In this document: positions 28,445 to 37,557 of the stretch, piece after piece
Layout: each line of letters opens with the position of its first letter
Numbering within the stretch: position 1 is the stretch's first letter
IMG/VR virus record: IMGVR_UViG_3300035187_001913
Coordinates: 1 to 42,399 of that record
Length of the DNA stretch: 42,399 nt
From: a virus
Strand: one strand, 5' to 3'
Program-made: the position numbers and the translations under genes
Notes under the pieces: model-generated
Told to the model about the DNA's origin: nothing
The model's input: only the letters and a program-made list of their open reading frames with translations
Databases searched by the model: none

Positions 28445-29898
28445 ATCCGCTTCTCGGCTTTTCCCCCGACCTCGACCCAGCCGCGCCGGGAGTGGTCACC
28501 GATTGCGTGCAGATGGTGCCGACCTCGCGCGGTATGCGCTCGGCTCCTGCTGCGGTGTCTATCTCTGGCCTCGGGGCGCTGCCGGCTCAATGCAGGGGCG
28601 CTGCGGTGCTGCAGAAGACTGCAGGCACTCGGCGCACGTTCGCAGGTACACAAACGCGGCTGTACGAGTTGGCGTCGGGCACATGGAGCGGGGTTAGTGC
28701 GACCTATGGCGGCTCGTCTGAAAACCGCTGGTCGTTTGCTGCTTTCGGTGACGTGGCTCTAGCAACGAACGACAACGACCAGCTTCAGTACAGCACGGCG
28801 GGCACGTTTGCAGCCGTTGCAGGAGCCCCGAAGGCGCGGATTCTGGTCAGCGTGCCTAACTTTGTGGTGGCCCTCAACACGCAAGACGCCACGGCCTCGG
28901 CGACCTACGGGGACAGCCCGGATCGGTGGTGGTGCTCGGCCTTTCAAGATGCACAGGATTGGACCCCATCAACGGCGACGCAATGCACAACCGGCCGTCT
29001 TATCGGTGGCGGCGGTGAGATCACTGCGGGCGCGCAGTTAGGCTCGGGCCTGGTGGTCTACAAAGCCCGGGAGATGTTCCTCGGCCAGTACGCTGGACCT
29101 CCTACGGTGTTCGACTTCCAGCGGGTGCCAGGCGATCAGGGGTGCGTCGGACCTGAAGCCGTGACCGACATCGGCGGCGCGCATATCTTCGTCGGCGAGG
29201 ACAATATTTGGTTGTATGACGGCTCCCGCCCGATCCCGATCAGCGAAAACGTGGTTCGGCAGTGGTTCTACGACGACCTATCGGCTCAGTACAAGTACAG
29301 AACCATCGTCACCTATGACCGCAACAACGGCCGGGTGTGGATCTACTACCCATCCACGTTGAGCAGCGGGAACCCTGATTCGGCGCTGGTCTATCACCTT
29401 GCCTCGAAGCGGTGGGGGCGGGCAAACCGCACCATCGAGGCGGCGATGAACTACGTCACCGGGGGTCTGACTTGGGACACGTTGTCCACCCTGTCGGCCA
29501 CATGGGACGGGCTCCCTGATGTGCCGTGGGATTCGCAGTCTTGGCAGGTTTCCGGTCGTGCTGTGGCGGTGTTCGACACTGACCACAACCTCAAGACGCT
29601 GACCGGCTCGGGTGAGCCGTCAAGCCTGACCACGGGCGACATCGGCGACGACTCGACGGCTTCCTTCGTTTCTCGTGTCCGCTTGCGGTTCTACACGGAG
29701 CCGACGACCGGCACCGTGACGGGCTCTGTCAAAACCGGCTTGGGGCTGACCGGCTCTGTAACGGCAGCGGGAACCATGAGCGGCTCGAAGTTTGACACCC
29801 GGCAAGCTGGCAAGTGGCACCGCTTTGCCTTCCAGTTCACCGGCAACGTCGAAGTGGGCGGTGTTAAGGCCGACATCAAACCGGCGGGCGCGCGATGA
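28441..29898 (+). CDS. tail nozzle/packaged DNA stabilisation protein (P22 gp10-like)
   Basis: A 485-residue protein with a predicted beta-propeller (repeated GSSENRWSFAAFGDVALATN, VVALNTQDATAS, GGAHIFVGEDNIWLYDG). P22 gp10-like and related tail hubs have this length and the GLGALPAQCRGAAVLQK-type N-terminus. Starts at GTG 28441 overlapping the adaptor stop. It should close the portal-adaptor channel. Confidence 0.8.
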   Translation: MNPLLGFSPDLDPAAPGVVTDCVQMVPTSRGMRSAPAAVSISGLGALPAQCRGAAVLQKTAGTRRTFAGTQTRLYELASGTWSGVSATYGGSSENRWSFAAFGDVALATNDNDQLQYSTAGTFAAVAGAPKARILVSVPNFVVALNTQDATASATYGDSPDRWWCSAFQDAQDWTPSTATQCTTGRLIGGGGEITAGAQLGSGLVVYKAREMFLGQYAGPPTVFDFQRVPGDQGCVGPEAVTDIGGAHIFVGEDNIWLYDGSRPIPISENVVRQWFYDDLSAQYKYRTIVTYDRNNGRVWIYYPSTLSSGNPDSALVYHLASKRWGRANRTIEAAMNYVTGGLTWDTLSTLSATWDGLPDVPWDSQSWQVSGRAVAVFDTDHNLKTLTGSGEPSSLTTGDIGDDSTASFVSRVRLRFYTEPTTGTVTGSVKTGLGLTGSVTAAGTMSGSKFDTRQAGKWHRFAFQFTGNVEVGGVKADIKPAGAR

Positions 29899-30380
29899 AG
29901 ATCAACGAGAACACTCAGGTTCCGATCAGCGTCACGGGTTCGCTCCGTGCGTTTCTGTACGACACGCTGCAACTGTTCGCCCGCGCCATCAATCGTCGGG
30001 TGCAGATCGTCAACGGATTCGCCGACCCCTTGCAGCTTGGGTCTGGCACTGCCAACGCGACAACCTACCTGCGCGGTGATATGACCTGGGCGGCGGCGGG
30101 TGGTGGTGGCGGCGCCAATGCGGTAACCGCCACGGTGGACTTCGGCGCGTCGTTCACCGACAAAGCCTCGGTCGTGGTGACCGGGCAAACATGGGTGACG
30201 GTCAACAGCGAGATCGTCGCGCATGTGCTCACGCCGGCAAGCGTTGACCCCGACGAGATGCGCCTGCTGAACTTCACCACGGTCATCAGCGACCTTGCGG
30301 CGGGCGTCGGTTTCACCGTCACCGTCTATTCAGAGCCTGAAGCAAAGGGCTCCTACTCTGTCATGTGTTTGGGGGCCTAA
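29895..30380 (+). CDS. virion structural protein
   Basis: A 161-residue protein (MKINENTQVPISVTGSLRAF...) with a Gly-rich hinge (AAAGGGGGANA) separating an N-terminal segment from a C-terminal beta domain ending YSEPEAKGSYSVMCLGA. Fits a small tail or head fibre. ATGA overlap with gp10-like gene. Confidence 0.68.
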   Translation: MKINENTQVPISVTGSLRAFLYDTLQLFARAINRRVQIVNGFADPLQLGSGTANATTYLRGDMTWAAAGGGGGANAVTATVDFGASFTDKASVVVTGQTWVTVNSEIVAHVLTPASVDPDEMRLLNFTTVISDLAAGVGFTVTVYSEPEAKGSYSVMCLGA

Positions 30381-31852
30381 TGGCTGGCGCAAAGATTGCA
30401 CTCTCGTCCACTGCGGGCGAACTCAAGAACGACGGCAACGGCAACGCGCTGGTGACGCTCCCGCAAGTCCTCGCGCAGTCGGGGTATGCCCGCCTGATGA
30501 CCGAGAACGACGACGGCACGTTGTCTGGTGCGCCGTACCTCAAGAGCCCCGAAACGTCGCCCGACTACCGGCTACGCGTTGGCGTCGATTCGGTGCTGTT
30601 CCACGATGTTTTCAATTACAGCGCGCAGAACACGGCCGTTTGGCGTTACGTCTTCAACACGCTGACGGCTGCGCAACCCGGCGCGGGTACGGTGAATTTC
30701 TCGGCGGTGCAAGGCACGACGAGCGCGCATGGCGCGTTCATGCACACGAAGCAGTATTTCCCGCTGGTCAACACTGCCCCGCTGGCGGTTGAAGCCTATT
30801 TCGGCCAGTTCACCGCCGCGATGGTTTCGGGCGAGGTGTTCCTGCTGGGCTTGGGCCTGCCGAGCGCGGCCACCACGGTGCCGACTGACGGCTGCTGGCT
30901 CAAGATCACGTCGGCCGGCGTGTTTGGCGTCATCTCGTTCAACGGCACTGCGGTCGAAGATGCGCTTGATGCCGAACTCCCGCTGTCGGCGCTGACAGTC
31001 GGCAGCATGTTCAAGTTCTTGATGGTCGTGGGCGAGCGCGAGGTTCTGTTCTGGCTTGACGACAAGCTGCTCGGGCACATGGACATCCCCGCGGCGAACG
31101 GCTTGCCATTTTTGCAGGGTTCGCTCCCGATGTTCATCATGAAGTTCAACACGGGCAACGTGTCGAACACGAACACGATGCGCGTGTCCCGCGTCGGCGT
31201 GGGCCTCATGGACGTGGTGAGCAGCCGCCCGTGGGGCCAGCAGCAATGCATCATGGGGCAGTCGGCCTACCAAGGCCAGAACGGCGGCACGATGGGCACG
31301 TCTGCCCTGTTGCCGAACGCAACGGCGGCCACCACGGTGACGGGTGCTGCGCTGTCGCAGACCACGGCCCTTGCTACGGGCTTGGGCGGGCAGGTTGGCA
31401 TCACCGCGACCGTGCCGGGTGTCGATGGTTGGGTGACTGCGTTCACCAATCCCGCGGCCACGATCAACATTACCGGCCGGAACCTCGTCATCACGGGTAT
31501 CCACATCAGCAGCGTCAACATCGGCGCGGCGGTGGCAACCACGCCCACCACGGTGCAGTGGTCGATTGCCTTCGGTGGAACGCAGTTGAACAGCCTTGCC
31601 ACGGCTGAAAGCGGATCGTTTGTCACGGCAACGGTGAAGGCGGCGCGGCGTGTCGGCGTCGGCATTCAATCGTGGGTTGTCGGCTCGGCCATCGGCGCGC
31701 AGGCGGAGAATTTGCAACAAGACTTCAGCAGCGCGCCCATCGTCGTCGCGCCTGGTGAACTGGTCGGCGCGGTGGCGAAGTTCATTCAAGGCACGGCGAC
31801 GGGCTCTCAGGTCATTTGGACGCTGGTCACTTTCCGGGGCTACTACGAGTGA
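30380..31852 (+). CDS. large structural protein, possible tail or head fibre
   Basis: A 490-residue beta-rich protein (MAGAKIALSSTAGELKNDGN...). The N-terminal ~60 residues (NGNALVTLPQVLAQSGYARL) recur as an anchor in podovirus structural proteins. Residues 70-270 look jelly-roll-like and the C-terminus is a Thr/Ala-rich beta domain. Starts on the preceding stop (TAATG). Confidence 0.7.
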   Translation: MAGAKIALSSTAGELKNDGNGNALVTLPQVLAQSGYARLMTENDDGTLSGAPYLKSPETSPDYRLRVGVDSVLFHDVFNYSAQNTAVWRYVFNTLTAAQPGAGTVNFSAVQGTTSAHGAFMHTKQYFPLVNTAPLAVEAYFGQFTAAMVSGEVFLLGLGLPSAATTVPTDGCWLKITSAGVFGVISFNGTAVEDALDAELPLSALTVGSMFKFLMVVGEREVLFWLDDKLLGHMDIPAANGLPFLQGSLPMFIMKFNTGNVSNTNTMRVSRVGVGLMDVVSSRPWGQQQCIMGQSAYQGQNGGTMGTSALLPNATAATTVTGAALSQTTALATGLGGQVGITATVPGVDGWVTAFTNPAATINITGRNLVITGIHISSVNIGAAVATTPTTVQWSIAFGGTQLNSLATAESGSFVTATVKAARRVGVGIQSWVVGSAIGAQAENLQQDFSSAPIVVAPGELVGAVAKFIQGTATGSQVIWTLVTFRGYYE

Positions 31853-32256
31853 AGCTGATTCACGTCCCGCCCGCGTTTGTCGATCAGGCGTGGCGGGATG
31901 GTGCCTCCATGCTTGCAGAAGCCTGCAAGTGGGCCGAGGACGAGATCACAGCAAGCCAACTGAAGATGCTTCTAGCCCGCGGTGAGCGCAACCTCATCGG
32001 GCTGGAAGTGGACGGCACCTATCCGGCGTGGGCTGCTGTGCAAGTGCAACAACTGCCGAATATCCGCGTGCTGTACGTGTACGGCATGGCGGCAAAGGAC
32101 AACACCGGCCCGGCGATGTTCCGGCTCCTCGGTGATGTGGCGCGAGCCGAAGGGTGCTCGTCAATCAGGGGCGCGTGTCGGGATGAACTTATTCGCGGCA
32201 TGGAGCGCAAGTTTGGCGTTAAGCGCCTCTATACGACGTTTGAAGCGAGGGTCTAG
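31849..32256 (+). CDS. GNAT-like protein
   Basis: A 135-residue protein from GTG 31849 (VKLIHVPPAFVDQAWRDGAS...). GLEVDGTYPAWAAVQVQQLP and AEGCSSIRGACRDELIRGME correspond to the beta4-alpha3 acetyl-CoA-binding part of GNAT-fold proteins found beside podovirus ejection genes. Substrate unknown; may be structural without activity. Confidence 0.66.
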   Translation: MKLIHVPPAFVDQAWRDGASMLAEACKWAEDEITASQLKMLLARGERNLIGLEVDGTYPAWAAVQVQQLPNIRVLYVYGMAAKDNTGPAMFRLLGDVARAEGCSSIRGACRDELIRGMERKFGVKRLYTTFEARV

Positions 32257-32258
32257 AC

Positions 32259-33032
32259 ATGGGCGGAAGCGATACGGTTACCCAAGGACTGCCTGAGTTC
32301 ATGCAGCCCTATGCAGAAAACTTCATGCAGCGCACTCAGCAAGTTGCTGACATGCCGTACACCCCCTACACCGGGGCGACGGTGGCGCAGATGAACCCGT
32401 ACCAGTCGGGCGGCCTGAACGCAATGGCGCAGCGTGCCATCCAGGGCTCGCCGGTCATGGGCGGGGCCAACGCTGAAGCGCTGAAGACGCTGCAGGGCGG
32501 CTACTTGAACAGCAACCCGCATCTCGACAAGATGGTGGACATGGCCTCGCGCGACGTGATGCGCAACATGGACACGCTGAACGCGCGTTCGGGGTCGTTC
32601 GGCAACTCCGGGGTCATGGAGACGACGGCGCGAACCCTTGGCGACCTGTCGTCGTCCATTCGCGGGCAGGACTACACCCGCGAGCGTGGCTTTATGCAAA
32701 ACGCGCTCGGCATGGCCCCGACGCTGGCGAATCAAGACTACACCGACGCCGACCGGCTTCTGCAGGCGGGCGCGGGTTTCCAAGGCCAAGAGCAAGCGAA
32801 CCTGTCAGACGCCTACCGTCGATTCACCGAGGCGCAGAACTACCCGCGCCAGCAGTTGGCAACGCTCGGGCAAGGCGTGGGCATGAACTTCGGCAGCACG
32901 CAAACAGGCCCCGGGCAAGACCCGCTCGCCCCGCTTCTGAGCGCTGGCTTGATGGGTGCTGGTATGTATTTCGGCGGCCCGATGGGGGCGGCTGCAGGCG
33001 CATCGGCTGGCAAAGCCGCAGGAGGTAAGTGA
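32259..33032 (+). CDS. internal virion/DNA ejection protein A
   Basis: A 257-residue protein (MGGSDTVTQGLPEFMQPYAE...) with Gln/Met/Asn-rich helical segments and a C-terminal small-residue membrane-like stretch (SAGLMGAGMYFGGPMGAAAG). Position after the nozzle gene and before two other long helical proteins matches P22-type ejection proteins, which leave the capsid to form a conduit. Confidence 0.7.
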   Translation: MGGSDTVTQGLPEFMQPYAENFMQRTQQVADMPYTPYTGATVAQMNPYQSGGLNAMAQRAIQGSPVMGGANAEALKTLQGGYLNSNPHLDKMVDMASRDVMRNMDTLNARSGSFGNSGVMETTARTLGDLSSSIRGQDYTRERGFMQNALGMAPTLANQDYTDADRLLQAGAGFQGQEQANLSDAYRRFTEAQNYPRQQLATLGQGVGMNFGSTQTGPGQDPLAPLLSAGLMGAGMYFGGPMGAAAGASAGKAAGGK

Positions 33033-33400
33033 TGGGCGGCGGAAACAGCAACATGCTCGGCAATCTGATGCAGCAGCTTCAGCAGCCGGGGCAGATGGGC
33101 GGGCAAATGAGCGGGCAAATGCAAATCCCGCAGCAGCCGGGGCGAGCGCAAGCAATGGGCATGGGCGGCCAGTCGCCCTACGGCATGACCGGCATGGGCC
33201 AATTCGGCGCAATGCCGAGTTACTACCAGCCGCCCGCGTACCAGCCGGCCATCTTCCAGCCGCCGCAACTCGCGCCGGCTCAAGACATGGCAGCGCGGTT
33301 CCCGACCGGCGGTCTGCTGGGCGGCGACTTCAACGGCGGCAGCGGGTTGACAGGCGTGGACGACTGGCGCTCTTCCATCACTGGCGGCACTGGGGGCTGA
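33032..33400 (+). CDS. Gln/Met/Pro-rich virion protein
   Basis: A 122-residue low-complexity protein (QQLQQPGQMGGQMSGQMQIP, then YQPPAYQPAIFQPPQLAPAQ). GGAGG lies 6 bases before the ATG at 33032. Probably disordered and packaged with the ejection proteins. Contains a GQMGGQMSGQM direct repeat. Confidence 0.68.
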   Translation: MGGGNSNMLGNLMQQLQQPGQMGGQMSGQMQIPQQPGRAQAMGMGGQSPYGMTGMGQFGAMPSYYQPPAYQPAIFQPPQLAPAQDMAARFPTGGLLGGDFNGGSGLTGVDDWRSSITGGTGG

Positions 33401-33401
33401 A

Positions 33402-34589
33402 ATGGGCATCTTCGACGCGCTTCTTAACGGCACAGGCGACCCGAACCGCGACGAAGCGATGCGTATGGGCCTGCTGAACGCTGGCCTTGCCTTGCTTCAG
33501 TCGCGCGGCAAGCTGTTCCCGGCGCTCGGGCAGGCGGGGCAGGCGGGCTTGAACGCGGCACAGCAGACGCGCCAGCAGCAGGACCGGCGCCGGCTTGGTG
33601 GCATTCAAGAGCAGATGCTCGGCTTCCAGCGTGACGCGGCACAGCGTGAGAACGACATCGCCAAGCTGCCGATGCAGTCGATGGTCAAGCCCGAGTTCAT
33701 GGATAACCGCGACGTGGGCCAGCCGGGCGAAGCCGCGCCCACGTTCGACCAAGAGGGCTATCTCCAACGCCTGCGGCAGATAGCCGGGCCGGTGCGCGCG
33801 ATGCAGGAGCGCATGGCGCTGACGCCGAAGCCGCAGCGCGAAGTGGTAAGCGACAACCAGCGAATTGTGCAGTTCGACCTGTTGACTGGTCGGCCGACAA
33901 CGCTTGTCGATTCGAGGCCAGAGGCCCCCAAGTTGTCCACCGACTACAACACTTGGCTACAAGAGCGGGAGAAGGGCCGCACGACGCTCGACTATCCAGC
34001 ATGGTCGCGGTCCACCAAGCAGCCCGCGACCAACGTCAACGTGGGCACGCAACGGCAGGAGAACGCCTTCACAGCGGCGCAGGGCAAAGAGTTCAGCGAA
34101 CTCATGGGGCAGATCAACCGCGAGTCTTTTGCGGCGCCTTCTCAGATCCGCAAGTTGGAGCGCATGACGCAACTGCTTGAAGGCGTGGACGGCGGCAGGC
34201 TCGCCCCGGCTGGCCTTGAAGTTGCCAGCATGGCGAACTCGCTCGGCATCAAGATCGATCCAAAGCTCGGCAACAAGGAAGCCTCTCAGGCACTGGCGCG
34301 CGAGATTGCAGGCGGCTTCCGCCAGCCCGGCACCGGCCCGATGACGGATAAGGACTTTGACAACTTCTTGCTGCAAGTGCCGGACCTGTCGAAGACCGCC
34401 GAAGGCCGCAAGCAAATCACGCAGACAATGCGCAACGCGGCAAACCGGAACATCAAGCTCGGCGAGTTGGCGCGTGCTTACGTGCAGCGGAATGGTCAGC
34501 TTGACAACGGCTTCATGAACGAAGCGGCGCAATTCATCGCAGAGAACCCGGTCGTCGGCGACATGAACGCATGGAAGGTCCAACGATGA
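33402..34589 (+). CDS. internal virion/DNA ejection protein B
   Basis: A 395-residue protein, mostly helical and Gln-rich (QAGQAGLNAAQQTRQQQDRR), with a C-terminal compact domain (QTMRNAANRNIKLGELARAY ... FMNEAAQFIAENPV). That domain type occurs in podovirus internal proteins. Overlaps the next gene by ATGA. Confidence 0.72.
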   Translation: MGIFDALLNGTGDPNRDEAMRMGLLNAGLALLQSRGKLFPALGQAGQAGLNAAQQTRQQQDRRRLGGIQEQMLGFQRDAAQRENDIAKLPMQSMVKPEFMDNRDVGQPGEAAPTFDQEGYLQRLRQIAGPVRAMQERMALTPKPQREVVSDNQRIVQFDLLTGRPTTLVDSRPEAPKLSTDYNTWLQEREKGRTTLDYPAWSRSTKQPATNVNVGTQRQENAFTAAQGKEFSELMGQINRESFAAPSQIRKLERMTQLLEGVDGGRLAPAGLEVASMANSLGIKIDPKLGNKEASQALAREIAGGFRQPGTGPMTDKDFDNFLLQVPDLSKTAEGRKQITQTMRNAANRNIKLGELARAYVQRNGQLDNGFMNEAAQFIAENPVVGDMNAWKVQR

Positions 34590-36691
34590 AGGACTTCAAG
34601 ATCACGGCTCCCGATGGCCGCGTGATCGTCGTCAAGGCCCCCGAGGACACGCCCGACGCGGACCTTATCCGCATGGCGCAGGATCAAGCGGAGGCGGCGC
34701 CGAAGCCTGCGACGTTTGGTGATCGACTGCTCGCTTCGCCCGTGGGTCGCGCTGTCAAGGGCATGAAAGACCCAATTGATGCAGGCGCGCAACTGCTGCC
34801 GCGCGGGCTGTCGGCAATCACGTCGCTTGGCGGGCTCCTGCCGAACGTGGTGAGCAAGTACCTCGACGACGAGGCGCTGAAGCTCGACAAAGACATCGGG
34901 CAGTCTGAGGTTGACTACCAGACGGCCCGTTGGAACTCGCGCCCCCCCGGGAGCACTGAGGCGCCGGGCTTTGACGGTATGCGCCTGCTCGGCAACGTCG
35001 TGAACCCCGTCACGCTGGCGCTTGCCCGCGTCAGCCCGCAAGGGGCGATGACAACGCTCGGCCGGGCGGGTCAGGGGGCGGTCGCTGGCGCGATGGGCGG
35101 CACGCTGCTGACCCCCGTCACCGACACGTCGGAGACAGGATTCGGCGCGCAGAAGCTCGGCCAGGGCATCACAGGGGCCATTGGTGGCGCTGTGGCTACT
35201 CCGGTGCTGGGTAAGGCGTTTGACCTTGTGGCGCCTGCTGTGAAGCGGCTGCAGGCCAAGTTTACCGATCCGTCTGTGTTGGGCGCTCGTGCTTCGCTCG
35301 AAGCCGACATGGCGCTGCAACAGGTCATGCGCGAGGCGGGCATGGAGGCGGGGAACATCCCGCCCGAAACGCTTCGGCAACTGCGGCAGCAAGTGCTCGA
35401 CGCTACGAAGAAGGGCCAGAAGCTCGACGCGCCGTCTATGCTGCGGCAGATGGACTTCGACGCCGAGGATTTGCCGTACCTCCGTGGTCAGGTCACCCGC
35501 GACCCCGGCCAATACTCGCGCGACATGAACGTGCGCGGCATCGAGGGTGTCGGCGAGCCGGTGCAGAACACGCTGACGGCGCAGAACCAAGGGCTGACGA
35601 GCAAGCTCACGAAGCTCGGCGGGCCTGCTGCTGGTGAGCCGTTCGCGGTCGGCGAGAAGATGATTGCCAAGCTGAAGCAAGTGGACGAGAAGATGTCTGC
35701 CTCTGTTAGCCGGGCTTACCAGAACGCGCGCTCCTCTTCCGGCAAGGAATGGACCGTGCCGATGCAGGGGCTCGCGCAAGACGTGCAGGCCGTGATCGAT
35801 GACTTCGGGGTCGGCGCCGAGCGTAACGCTGTTCCGTCTGTCGTGGCCTCGCGGCTCAAGACGTTCGGCATCGTCGGCGACGACGGCATGACGCAGCGAA
35901 AAATCTTCAACTACGAAGAGGCCGACAAGCTGCTGAAGCAGATCAACGCGCTGGACGACGGGCAGAACGCTTCTCTTGGCGCGCTCCGTGCTGCGGTGAA
36001 GAAGTCGATCCTTGACGCTGGCGACGGCGCGCAGGGCGACCCGTTCGGCCCGGCGCGCAAGCTGGCGGCCGAGCGCTTTTCACTGCTCGACGCGGTGCCT
36101 GCGCTTGACGCGGTGGTCAAGGGCAAAGCCGCCCCTGATGACTTCGTGCAGCGCTACATCGTCGGCGGCAAGGTCAACGAGTTGAAGCGGCTGAAGGAAG
36201 TCATCCCCGACGACATGGTGGGCGAAGCTCGTAAGCAGATCGCCCGCGTGATCTACGAAGGCGCGTTCAAGAACAACGCGACAGGCGACAAGATGGCAAG
36301 CCCGGCCGGGTTGCAGCAAGCCATCAAAAGCATTGGTCAGGAAAAGCTGCGCGTTTTCTTCAGCGCCGACGAACTGGCAAGCATCAACCGGCTGACCCGG
36401 ATCGCGGCCTATGCCAACACGGAGCCTGCATGGGGCACCGTGGCGCGTGGCGGTAACCCGGGCGGCGTGCTGTTCGGCTCGCTGGCCCGCCTTGGCGGGG
36501 TAGGTGGCGCGCTGTCAAACAGCCTGCCGGTGATCGGCGCTTTGCAGAACGCGGCCCGCGCTCAGTCAGCGGTCAACACCACGCTGCCAAAGCGCGCGAA
36601 CCTTTCGCCCGAAGAGATATCCAGCCTTGCGCGATTGCTCGGGGTCGCGGGTCTTGGGGCGGGCACGGCGAGCACGCCAGCCAAGAACTAA
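34586..36691 (+). CDS. internal virion/DNA ejection protein C
   Basis: A 701-residue protein. The first ~40 residues (MKDFKITAPDGRVIVVKAPE DTPDADLIRMAQ) match the small N-terminal domain common on podovirus ejection proteins. A region of glycine-zipper-like hydrophobic stretches follows (GAVAGAMGGTLLTP, GAIGGAVATPV), then long helical segments. No lysozyme or transglycosylase motif was found. Likely the largest injected protein. Confidence 0.74.
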   Translation: MKDFKITAPDGRVIVVKAPEDTPDADLIRMAQDQAEAAPKPATFGDRLLASPVGRAVKGMKDPIDAGAQLLPRGLSAITSLGGLLPNVVSKYLDDEALKLDKDIGQSEVDYQTARWNSRPPGSTEAPGFDGMRLLGNVVNPVTLALARVSPQGAMTTLGRAGQGAVAGAMGGTLLTPVTDTSETGFGAQKLGQGITGAIGGAVATPVLGKAFDLVAPAVKRLQAKFTDPSVLGARASLEADMALQQVMREAGMEAGNIPPETLRQLRQQVLDATKKGQKLDAPSMLRQMDFDAEDLPYLRGQVTRDPGQYSRDMNVRGIEGVGEPVQNTLTAQNQGLTSKLTKLGGPAAGEPFAVGEKMIAKLKQVDEKMSASVSRAYQNARSSSGKEWTVPMQGLAQDVQAVIDDFGVGAERNAVPSVVASRLKTFGIVGDDGMTQRKIFNYEEADKLLKQINALDDGQNASLGALRAAVKKSILDAGDGAQGDPFGPARKLAAERFSLLDAVPALDAVVKGKAAPDDFVQRYIVGGKVNELKRLKEVIPDDMVGEARKQIARVIYEGAFKNNATGDKMASPAGLQQAIKSIGQEKLRVFFSADELASINRLTRIAAYANTEPAWGTVARGGNPGGVLFGSLARLGGVGGALSNSLPVIGALQNAARAQSAVNTTLPKRANLSPEEISSLARLLGVAGLGAGTASTPAKN

Positions 36692-36751
36692 CCACCAGAA
36701 AGCAATGCCGAGGGGCGCGGCGAGCGCCTTTCTCAAGTCCTCGTCATCCAT
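36566..36751 (-). CDS. possible antisense small membrane protein
   Basis: A 61-residue ORF (MDDEDLRKALAAPLGIAFWW...) with one hydrophobic segment (PLGIAFWWLVLGW) followed by a basic region (RARRARPKTR). It overlaps the 3' end of the ejection-protein gene on the opposite strand by 126 bases, and its ATG lies 8 bases from the plus-strand terminator at 36759-36779. The acidic-then-membrane-then-basic layout looks protein-like, but there is no clear ribosome-binding site. Confidence 0.38.
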   Translation of the reverse strand: MDDEDLRKALAAPLGIAFWWLVLGWRARRARPKTRDPEQSRKAGYLFGRKVRALWQRGVDR

Positions 36752-36758
36752 ACCGGAG

Positions 36759-36779
36759 CCCGCCTTGTGCGGGTTTTTT
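36759..36779 (+). terminator. terminator immediately before tail fibre 1
   Basis: CCCGC (36759-36763), loop CTTGT, GCGGG (36769-36773), then six Ts (36774-36779). The ATG of the tail-fibre gene starts at 36781, two bases after the last T. The ~90 bases between 36691 and 36781 contain only this terminator and the start of the antisense ORF. Confidence 0.82.
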
Positions 36780-36780
36780 C

Positions 36781-37437
36781 ATGCCTGTTCCGTCCAGCAT
36801 CAACGACCTTTCAACGACCGCAGGCAGCAACAGCCCGGCCGGTTCTGAGACGCCCGGAGAGGGCGACAACTATCTCCGCTCGCATGGTGCGTTCATCGCT
36901 ACCCTGCGGGACAAGCTCAACGGCACCAGCGACACCGGGACCGTCAAGTCTGCCACTTTCTCAGGAACGATGGCCGGCGCTGCTTCGTGGGCTGGTTTGC
37001 AGACCTTCGCGGCAGGCTTGAAGGCAGGCAACGCGGCGCAGTCGGACGCGAACACGCTGGACTGGTACGAAGAAGGCACGTTCACCCCTGCGGCGGTGGG
37101 CTCTGTCTCTGCCGGCGCTGGCACCTACGCCGAGCAAGTCGGCACGTTCACGCGCATCGGCAACCGGGTCATGTACGAGATCCGCCTGACGTGGACCGCG
37201 CACACGGGCTCGGGCAACGCGTCGATCAGCGGGCTCCCTTACGCCCCCGCAGCGTTCACGTTCCTCTATGGCGAGTGGCGCGATGGTTCGCAGTACGCAC
37301 CGGCCCGGGTCACTGTGAATGCGGCCAGCACTTCGACGAACGCGGTGCAAGAGTCGGACACGTTCAACTTCTTTGCCAACGTCAGCCTAGTGACGGGTAC
37401 GGCTGGCTTGTACTTCACAGGTCAGTACCGCGTCTAA
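36781..37437 (+). CDS. tail fibre/appendage protein 1
   Basis: A 218-residue protein. N-terminal anchor MPVPSSINDLSTTAGSNSPA followed by EGDNYLRSHGAFIATLRDKL is a common podovirus tail-fibre start. The C-terminal half is a beta-rich receptor-side domain (FTPAAVGSVSAGAGTYAEQV GTFTRIGNRVMYEIRLTW). The anchor is duplicated in the gene at 37607. No Shine-Dalgarno: the ATG follows a terminator T-run. Confidence 0.8.
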   Translation: MPVPSSINDLSTTAGSNSPAGSETPGEGDNYLRSHGAFIATLRDKLNGTSDTGTVKSATFSGTMAGAASWAGLQTFAAGLKAGNAAQSDANTLDWYEEGTFTPAAVGSVSAGAGTYAEQVGTFTRIGNRVMYEIRLTWTAHTGSGNASISGLPYAPAAFTFLYGEWRDGSQYAPARVTVNAASTSTNAVQESDTFNFFANVSLVTGTAGLYFTGQYRV

Positions 37438-37556
37438 GAGCACACGCGCGGATCAGTCGCGCACGGCGGTTTCCTGACAGCCACGTCTTCGTCTTCTTCG
37501 CTTCCGCCTCCGCAGGCGGCAAGCAGCACGACGAGCAGGACAAGTAAGTTTTTCAT
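37434..37556 (-). CDS. 40-residue antisense lipoprotein
   Basis: A short ORF, MKNLLVLLVVLLAAC then GGGSEEDEDVAVRKPPCATD... The N-terminus is a textbook lipoprotein signal with lipobox LAAC (cysteine at 15), and the mature part of 26 residues is acidic then Pro/Cys-containing. It lies on the minus strand exactly between the stop of tail fibre 1 (shared bases 37434-37437) and the terminator stem beginning at 37558. A TTGGCA -35-like box occurs near 37615 on the minus strand. By analogy with T5 Llp it could block phage receptors, which is inference. Confidence 0.5.
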   Translation of the reverse strand: MKNLLVLLVVLLAACGGGSEEDEDVAVRKPPCATDPRVCS

Positions 37557-37557
37557 G

